A stretch of DNA of 19,829 nucleotides from JAIVHA01 sp965367295 (GTDB lineage: Bacteria; Pseudomonadota; Gammaproteobacteria; DSM-19610): NCBI GenBank assembly GCA_965367295.1, contig CBDUHN010000054.1, positions 1 through 19,829 on the forward strand, read 5' to 3'. Made by a program: the position numbers and the translations under genes. The notes under the pieces were generated by a model. That model had not been told where the DNA came from, did not search any database, and saw only the letters and a list, made by a program, of their open reading frames with translations. Shown in pieces: positions 15,607-19,829 of this stretch (position 1 is the first letter of the stretch; every line of letters starts with the position of its first letter).

Positions 15607-16961
15607 TGCAGTCCCTCTATGCCCGTGTGACGCTGGCCGCAATCCTGGTGCTGGCGCTGTTTCTGGGGCTCACGGGTTGGACCCTGGACCGTGCCTTCCG
15701 GGATTCTGCCGAAGCCGCCGTGCGGGAACGGCTGCAGGCGCATATCTACGGCCTGCTGGCTGCAGCGGACCTCGGTGAGGACCAGCATCTGTTAATGCCA
15801 CTAAGCCTGCCGGAGGAACGTTTTCAGCGCCCGGGTTCCGGCCTGTATGCCCAGGCACTGCGTGCCGATGGCAGCCTTGAATGGCAGTCTCCTTCCCAGT
15901 TGTTGCAGACCATTCCGGTGCCGGAACTGCAGTCGCCGGGGCAGTGGCGGTTTGACCGTGTGCGGCATAATGGCGACCTCGCACTGTTCCAGCTGGCCTT
16001 CGGAATTGCCTGGGAACTGCCGGAACACAACGTGGAATTCACCATCAGCGTCAGTGAAGATCTGACAGCCTACGAGGCTCAGGTTTCCCGGTTTCGAAAC
16101 AGTATGCTGACCTGGTTCGCGGCTCTGGCCGCGGGCTTGCTGATTACACTGGGGCTGGTGCTGCGCTGGGGGCTGCGGCCCCTGCGTCAGGTGGAACGGG
16201 ACCTGGCCGCAGTAGAGGGAGGGGCGCAGGCCGGGTTTGGCGGTCGCTACCCCCGTGAACTGCGTGGCCTGACAGAAAATCTCAATGCCCTGCTTGCGAC
16301 GGAGCGCGGTCGTATGCAGCGGTATCGTGATGGCCTGGCCGATCTGGCGCATAGTCTCAAGACGCCACTAGCCATTCTGCGTGGCAGTGTGGATGGTCAG
16401 GCGGATGCGGAAACGCTGCGGCACGTGATCGGCGAACAGAGCGAACGCATGGGTCAGATCATGGATTACCAGCTACAGCGTGCAGCCACTTCCGGTCGCA
16501 CCCCCCTGATGAGCCCGGTACCGGTTGTGCCATTGCTGCAGCGGTTACAACAGGCGTTGGAAAAGGTCTATGCGCAGCGTGGTCTGAGCTGGGAACTGCG
16601 CGTGGCACCGGATCTGCAGTTTCGTGCCGACGAGGCGGATCTGCTGGAGATCTGTGGCAACCTCATGGATAACGCCGGTAAGTGGGCCACTGCAACCATC
16701 ATCGTGAGTGCCAGCATGCATGCTGTCGATGGTCGGCAGGCACTGGAGATTTGCGTTGAAGACGATGGCCCCGGAATCCCCGATGGACAACGCAAAGCGG
16801 TTCTGGAGCGTGGCATCCGTATGGATAATACCATGCCCGGCCAGGGCATCGGTCTCGCGGTGGTGCGGGACGTGGTATCCGCGTACGGTGGGAAAATCAG
16901 TATCGAGCGCAGCCCGCAGCTGCAGGGCACCATGGTCAGCCTGGTGTTGTACAGCGGTTGA
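15606..16961 (+). CDS. phoQ: PhoQ-like sensor histidine kinase
   Basis: 451-aa inner-membrane kinase. TM1 spans about 7-27 and TM2 about 168-187; the ~140-residue periplasmic part between them would be the sensor. HAMP-like sequence follows, then the H-box LADLAHSLKTPLAIL with H249, the N-box EICGNLMDNAGKWA (N352, N356), G1 EDDGPGIP and G2 PGQGIGLAVV. DNAGKWA in the N-box is a PhoQ-subfamily trait. ATG overlaps the phoP stop by one base. The sensor domain is not obviously the acidic Mg2+-binding surface of E. coli PhoQ, so the signal may differ. It forms a cognate pair with the upstream regulator. Confidence 0.92.
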   Translation: MQSLYARVTLAAILVLALFLGLTGWTLDRAFRDSAEAAVRERLQAHIYGLLAAADLGEDQHLLMPLSLPEERFQRPGSGLYAQALRADGSLEWQSPSQLLQTIPVPELQSPGQWRFDRVRHNGDLALFQLAFGIAWELPEHNVEFTISVSEDLTAYEAQVSRFRNSMLTWFAALAAGLLITLGLVLRWGLRPLRQVERDLAAVEGGAQAGFGGRYPRELRGLTENLNALLATERGRMQRYRDGLADLAHSLKTPLAILRGSVDGQADAETLRHVIGEQSERMGQIMDYQLQRAATSGRTPLMSPVPVVPLLQRLQQALEKVYAQRGLSWELRVAPDLQFRADEADLLEICGNLMDNAGKWATATIIVSASMHAVDGRQALEICVEDDGPGIPDGQRKAVLERGIRMDNTMPGQGIGLAVVRDVVSAYGGKISIERSPQLQGTMVSLVLYSG

Positions 16962-17019
16962 TCCCGCAGATACCTGTTGTGCAGATTTTAATGTATGGAA
17001 AACTCTGAAAGGAGAGGGC

Positions 17020-17844
17020 ATGGCAGGCGAGGAAAAACATTCGATCAGGCGGCGGGTTCACGAGATTTTATCCATTGCAAAAAATGGAGATACAACCAGC
17101 CGTGTTTTCGATTTTGCCCTATTGATACTGATTATCCTGAACATGCTGGCGGTCATTCTGGAAAGCGTTGAGTCGCTCCACTTTGCCTATGTCGCGTGGT
17201 TCAATGCGTTTGAAATTTTCTCGGTCGCGGTATTCACCGTTGAATACCTGTTGCGGATGTGGTCTTGCGTGGAAGACTCCCGCTATAAAGCATTCGCTAC
17301 AGGCCGTGCCCGGTTTGCAGTGAGCCCGCTGGCACTGGTAGACCTGCTGGCTATTTTACCGTTCTATCTTTCGTTTATCTCGTTTGATCTGCGGATAATA
17401 AGGATTCTCCGGATCTTTCGATTGTTGCGTGTAGTCAAGGCGGCGCGATATTCAAAGACGCTGCGGATATTCATCAAGGTACTCGCGCGAGCCAAAACCG
17501 AATTACTGTTTACATTGTTTTTAATGGGCATTCTTTTGCTGGTTTCCTCCAGCCTGATGTATTTCGCCGAACATGAGGCACAGCCGGCGGCCTTTTCCAG
17601 CATCCCGGCCGCCATGTGGTGGTCGATCGCAACGTTGACGACCGTAGGGTATGGAGACATCTATCCAGTGACCGGTCTGGGGAAACTCCTGGCTTCATTC
17701 ATCGCAATCTTCGGTATTGGAATGTTTGCCCTTCCGACAGGAGTGCTAGGGGCGGCCTTCCTGGAGGAGGTGCGATCGGGAAGGAAATTGAGTCACTGCC
17801 CGCATTGCGGTAAAGCGCTTGGCGATGGCCACGAGGACCAATGA
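17020..17844 (+). CDS. Voltage-gated-type K+ channel with C-terminal CxxC tail
   Basis: 274-aa six-helix ion channel, starting at ATG 17020 after AAAGGAGAG. S1 is about 28-50, S2 58-80 and S3 104-121. S4 has basic residues at every third position (R125, R128, R131, R134, R137, K140), as in voltage sensors. S5 is 160-182, the pore loop holds the K+ selectivity filter TTVGYGD (207-213), and S6 is 222-247. The short cytoplasmic tail ends SHCPHCGKAL, a CxxC knuckle (C260, C263) that may bind zinc or sense redox as a dimer or tetramer. It lacks an RCK/TrkA-N domain. It lies 58 nt after phoQ and could be cotranscribed. An upstream extension in the same frame overlaps phoQ and is rejected. Confidence 0.92.
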   Translation: MAGEEKHSIRRRVHEILSIAKNGDTTSRVFDFALLILIILNMLAVILESVESLHFAYVAWFNAFEIFSVAVFTVEYLLRMWSCVEDSRYKAFATGRARFAVSPLALVDLLAILPFYLSFISFDLRIIRILRIFRLLRVVKAARYSKTLRIFIKVLARAKTELLFTLFLMGILLLVSSSLMYFAEHEAQPAAFSSIPAAMWWSIATLTTVGYGDIYPVTGLGKLLASFIAIFGIGMFALPTGVLGAAFLEEVRSGRKLSHCPHCGKALGDGHEDQ

Positions 17845-17999
17845 AAACGGAACTGAGGGGACCGGGGGTGCCGTGGCGATGTAGCCCCGATCTTCGGACT
17901 GGTGCCTGTGACTGATCGGGTATCAGGGGCTTGATCGTGTAAACCACGGAAGCAAAATGGGGGATTTTCCCCGCAATCGCTCGTAACCTATTGATTTAT
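17845..17999. other. Intergenic region after the K+ channel gene
   Basis: Contains imperfect dyads (AGCCCC near 17884 with GGGGCT near 17926) and a small GGGG/CCCC hairpin near 17958-17972. Neither has a T tail. No gene is supported. It ends at the tRNA-Val fragment. Confidence 0.5.
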
Positions 18000-18044
18000 T
18001 GGTGGGCGGTACTGGGATTGAACCAGAGCCCCCTGCCGTGTGAA
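18000..18044 (-). repeat. tRNA-Val 3'-end fragment, putative distal att site
   Basis: Read on the minus strand, it runs from the anticodon loop TTCACAC through the T-arm to ACCGCCC-A-CCA. It lacks the 5' half of a tRNA: sequence beyond 18044 does not continue as a D-arm. Its T-stem has a mismatch at the base (TCTGG opposite CCAGT), consistent with a non-functional att remnant. Confidence 0.85.
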
Positions 18045-18347
18045 TCCGCTTTGGCCCTTCTATTCGTACAGCCTGCGTACTTTTTGCAATAAAAAAACAG
18101 ACGGTTATCAAGCATTTCCCGCACCCCGCCGCTGCGAAATAAAAAATAATATAATCAATCAGTTATCCGCAATAAGGCGCAGTAGACCGCAACAAGGCGT
18201 CATGTTTGTTCGCGCGTGTGGAGCCAAACTGGAGCAAATTTGGAGCAAGATCAAATAGGGGTGCACGGTATATTTTTCGCTAAATCGTCCTCGTTTTCAG
18301 TCCGGATGCCCTATTAACAGTATCGGGATCGAAAACGGGAATGTAGC
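18045..18347. other. Non-coding end of the islet with short direct repeats
   Basis: AT-rich region with no supported gene. It holds two direct-repeat sets. CCGCAA(T/C)AAGGCG occurs at 18167-18179 and 18187-18199 (20-nt period). GGAGC(C/A)AA occurs three times starting at 18220, 18231 and 18242 (11-nt period). Such repeats beside an att site resemble integrase-arm or excisionase binding sites. The promoter of the next gene should also lie here. Confidence 0.6.
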
Positions 18348-18587
18348 GTGACTCACCGAATAACACCACTGAGCAAGGCGGACCTCCAGGAGATCTTGGG
18401 GGTATCCGAGCGGACCCTGGAAAACTGGGTTCGAGAGGGGACCCTGCCGCCGCCCCGACGACTTGGCGGGCGGCGTGTATATTGGCTGCAAACAGTCATA
18501 GATAAGTGGTTACAGGAACAGTTAAGCCCAGAACCTCACCGCGCCACCTGCCGCCGGAAAGGCCGACCGCGAAAGGTCGACGATTAA
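18348..18587 (+). CDS. AlpA/excisionase-like MerR-type DNA-binding protein
   Basis: 79-aa protein with one winged-helix domain: LSKADLQEILGVSERTLENW is the helix-turn-helix, and EGTLPPPRRLGGRRVYW forms the wing and links to a final helix (VIDKWLQEQL). The basic tail (RRKGRPRK) may contact DNA. AlpA-type regulators and excisionases of this size control integrases of P4-like elements and bend DNA at att sites. It starts at GTG, with GGGA 7 nt upstream. The direct repeats about 100-180 bp upstream are plausible targets. It could equally be a stand-alone regulator; no integrase is encoded nearby. Confidence 0.82.
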   Translation: MTHRITPLSKADLQEILGVSERTLENWVREGTLPPPRRLGGRRVYWLQTVIDKWLQEQLSPEPHRATCRRKGRPRKVDD

Positions 18588-18621
18588 GTCGCCTTTTCTG
18601 TGGGGTGGCATGGCGGAAATT

Positions 18622-18649
18622 CAACTTGTACGGCAAGTTGCCGTATAGT
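18622..18649 (+). promoter_or_regulatory. Toxin-antitoxin promoter with overlapping palindromes
   Basis: TATAGT (18644-18649) is a near-consensus -10. Just upstream, CAACTTG (18622-18628) is inverted as CAAGTTG (18634-18640), and ACGGCAA (18630-18636) is inverted as TTGCCGT (18638-18644). The palindromes cover the core promoter, as expected for autorepression by a ribbon-helix-helix antitoxin. Confidence 0.6.
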
Positions 18650-18688
18650 ATGGTGATATACATGCCAAATTAACCTGAGGGCGGAACG

Positions 18689-18967
18689 ATGGCCGCTGTA
18701 GCGCGCGAGCGTATCGAAATGCGAGTAGACACAGAAACCAAGACGCTGGCGGAACGCGCTTCAGCGGCGATGGGTTGTGCTTCACTGACCGAGTTTATGG
18801 TGCGGCTGATCCGCGAACACGCTCCGGAGATCTTGCAGCACGAGACTTCTATCCGACTCGCGAACACGCAGTTTGATGCGTTTGTCGCAGCGTGCAGTGA
18901 TGCGGAACGCAAGCCGAGCGCGCGTATTCTGGAAGCAGCAAAGCGATTGGACAAAGAAGGTTTCTGA
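18689..18967 (+). CDS. DUF1778 ribbon-helix-helix antitoxin (TacA-like)
   Basis: 92-aa antitoxin. The N-terminal ribbon-helix-helix DNA-binding part (about 5-50) reads ARERIEMRVDTETKTLAERA then SLTEFMVRLIREHA. The C-terminal part, ending SARILEAAKRLDKEGF, would wrap around and block the partner acetyltransferase. Its stop is immediately followed by the toxin start with no gap, the tight arrangement typical of type II modules. The upstream palindromes fit autoregulation by the toxin-antitoxin complex. Confidence 0.9.
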   Translation: MAAVARERIEMRVDTETKTLAERASAAMGCASLTEFMVRLIREHAPEILQHETSIRLANTQFDAFVAACSDAERKPSARILEAAKRLDKEGF

Positions 18968-19480
18968 TTGGCGCTCTCCCAAACGTTCGTTCTGGTTGAC
19001 CCTGCGCAGCATGACATAAAAGCCTTCGATTGCGGCAAGCCCGGAATGAACCAATTTCTGGCTCGTTTCGCGGCAAAGCATATGGAGCTGGGTATTAGCT
19101 CGACCTGGGTGCTGGCTGACGAATGTCCTGCCCAAAAAATCCCTGTTGTCGCTTATTTCACATTGTCGGCAGCAACCGTAACCCGTGAAGAAATAGCCTT
19201 CGACAAGAGCTTGCCCCGCTACCCGGTGCCCGTTGTATTGCTCGCCAGACTTGCAGCTGACCACCGTTATCAAGGTCAGGGAGTCGGCGAAAAAACTTTG
19301 ATTACGGCACTGCGTAAAAGTGTAGAGCTAACCCATAGCGGTCTTCCCGCACTCGGTGTAATCCTGGATGTGTTGGACGAGGATGCACTCAGTTTTTATC
19401 AGCGTTATGAAATTTTTGAGCCGTTTACGGATGATCCGATGCGACTCTTCGTTCCCATGACAGTGCTGCAACAGATTTAA
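18968..19480 (+). CDS. GNAT acetyltransferase toxin (TacT-like, TTG start)
   Basis: 170-aa GCN5-related N-acetyltransferase. The conserved opening FDCGKPGMNQFL is followed by the core VAYFTLSAATV. Motif A, RLAADHRYQGQGVGEKTL, has the acetyl-CoA pyrophosphate loop QGQGVG (102-107). The late tyrosine Y144 in LSFYQRYEIFEPF matches the catalytic Tyr of TacT-type toxins. These toxins acetylate the amino group of aminoacyl-tRNAs and stop translation; the DUF1778 partner neutralises them. TTG directly abuts the antitoxin TGA, with GAAGG about 8 nt upstream inside the antitoxin gene. The protein looks intact. Confidence 0.9.
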   Translation: MALSQTFVLVDPAQHDIKAFDCGKPGMNQFLARFAAKHMELGISSTWVLADECPAQKIPVVAYFTLSAATVTREEIAFDKSLPRYPVPVVLLARLAADHRYQGQGVGEKTLITALRKSVELTHSGLPALGVILDVLDEDALSFYQRYEIFEPFTDDPMRLFVPMTVLQQI

Positions 19481-19784
19481 TTACCTAAGCCTGCTGCGCC
19501 AGCTACCTGCTCGGGGTTCCCCCGCGCTCGCGGGGATAGGCCCGTAAATGTCGCATCCACTCGAAAGCTCCGTTTGATCCGGTATTTGAAATTCTATTTC
19601 CGATTTTTGTGGGCCGATATGAAGGCTGGGACGCGCTGGGGCTGGGTGTGCGGGAGAAGGTTTGTGGGCGCTGATGACATGCAGTGCAGTGGTCAAATGG
19701 GTCCGTCCAGGGGGAGACGAAAAATCGGGTGTGGGCCCAGAGATCATTCCCGGATGAGAAGAAGCACTTAACTGCTTGAAAATA
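19481..19784. other. Non-coding right end of the islet
   Basis: 304 nt without a supported gene. It contains the solitary CRISPR-like repeat at 19514-19544. Near the tRNA there is a small hairpin (AAGCA near 19763 with TGCTT near 19774), which could terminate tRNA-Val on the minus strand. Short open frames here have no recognisable features. Confidence 0.6.
19514..19544. other. Solitary type I-E-like CRISPR repeat
   Basis: The segment has the architecture of type I-E repeats: a GGGTTC-like 5' part, the palindrome CCCCGCG (19520-19526) with CGCGGGG (19529-19535) separated by CT, then GATAGGCCCG. The minus-strand translation GPIPASAGEPRAGS is the kind of spurious peptide that I-E repeats produce. 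No second repeat occurs at 60-62 nt on either side and no cas gene is in the window, so it is not an array. It may be an array relic, a repeat captured by the mobile islet, or an RNA mimic. A plain hairpin is the alternative. Confidence 0.6.
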
Positions 19785-19829
19785 TGGTGGGCGGTACTGG
19801 GATTGAACCAGTGACCCCTGCCGTGTGAA
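19785..19829 (-). tRNA. tRNA-Val (anticodon CAC), 3' part, cut by the window end
   Basis: Minus-strand sequence from the anticodon loop TTCACAC (anticodon CAC) through stem GGCAG, variable loop GGGTC and T-arm ACTGG/CCAGT around TTCAATC to ACCGCCC-A-CCA. The T-stem is perfect. The 5' half lies beyond 19829. Its 3' end is duplicated at 18000-18044, marking it as the integration target of the islet. Confidence 0.85.

Larger units (their letters stand above)
18000..19829. mobile_element. Small integrase-less islet bounded by tRNA-Val 3' ends
   Basis: A 45-nt segment of tRNA-Val(CAC) occurs at 18000-18044 and again at 19785-19829, in the same orientation, with 43 of 45 bases identical. The right copy has an intact T-stem and runs off the window, so it is taken as the functional tRNA. 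The left copy is a mutated remnant. Between them, about 1.8 kb holds an AlpA-like regulator, a DUF1778-GNAT toxin-antitoxin pair and a solitary CRISPR-like repeat. This is the footprint of site-specific integration at a tRNA 3' end. No integrase is visible, so the element is either decayed or depends on a helper. Confidence 0.75.

Noticed and set aside
16708..17019. Upstream extension of the K+ channel frame
   Set aside because: It lies inside phoQ in another frame; the ATG at 17020 has a strong SD and gives a normal channel N-terminus.
17884..17932. Terminator after the K+ channel gene
   Set aside because: The dyad is imperfect, has competing pairings and lacks a T tract.
18000..18044. A functional second tRNA-Val
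   Set aside because: The 5' half is absent beyond 18044 and the T-stem carries a mismatch.
18040..18258. 72-aa open frame between the att remnant and the AlpA-like gene
   Set aside because: It starts inside the tRNA remnant and its C-terminal part only translates the 11-nt direct repeats; no SD or domain.
19481..19747. 88-aa minus-strand open frame at the right end of the islet
   Set aside because: Its peptide GPIPASAGEPRAGS is a translation of the CRISPR-like repeat, and the rest has no recognisable feature.
19481..19784. A CRISPR array around the solitary repeat
   Set aside because: No second copy, even degenerate, was seen about 61 nt upstream or downstream.

Overview
The window looks like a chromosomal segment of a gammaproteobacterium with moderately high GC. 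The evidence is the gene order thrS-infC-rpmI-rplT-pheS-pheT-ihfA-merR, the IHF-alpha sequence, and a PhoP-like response regulator that closely resembles the Pseudomonas PhoP family. A sulfur-oxidiser or Chromatiales-like relative is possible, but the sequence alone does not settle the genus.

Layout. Bases 1-7480 are a translation and nucleoid cluster on the plus strand: tRNA-Val(GAC), threonyl-tRNA synthetase, IF3 (apparently starting at AUC), L35, L20, both phenylalanyl-tRNA synthetase subunits, IHF alpha and a MerR-type regulator. A tRNA-Pro(GGG) follows. Its 3' end and terminator are tandemly duplicated. Bases 8031-12275 are on the minus strand: a membrane c-di-GMP protein (degenerate GGDEF plus intact EAL), then a lexA-dinB-like SOS pair. 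Upstream of lexA is a mirror-symmetric operator wrapped around its promoter.

Bases 12436-17844 form an envelope and signalling block. It holds an outer-membrane Gcw_chp-like protein, two divergent glycine-zipper proteins, a small exported PepSY-like protein, a PhoP/PhoQ-type two-component system, and a voltage-gated-type K+ channel. The intergenic space between the two glycine-zipper genes has two facing GTTCAG-N5-GTTCAG boxes, each 11 nt from a -10-like hexamer. This suggests that PhoP drives both genes and its own operon.

Bases 18000-19829 are a small islet bounded by two copies of the 3' part of tRNA-Val(CAC), which look like attachment sites. It carries an AlpA/excisionase-like DNA-binding protein, a DUF1778-GNAT toxin-antitoxin pair, short direct repeats near one end, and one isolated sequence that looks like a type I-E CRISPR repeat. 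No integrase, cas gene or second repeat is visible. The solitary repeat on a mobile-type islet is the most unusual signal in the window.
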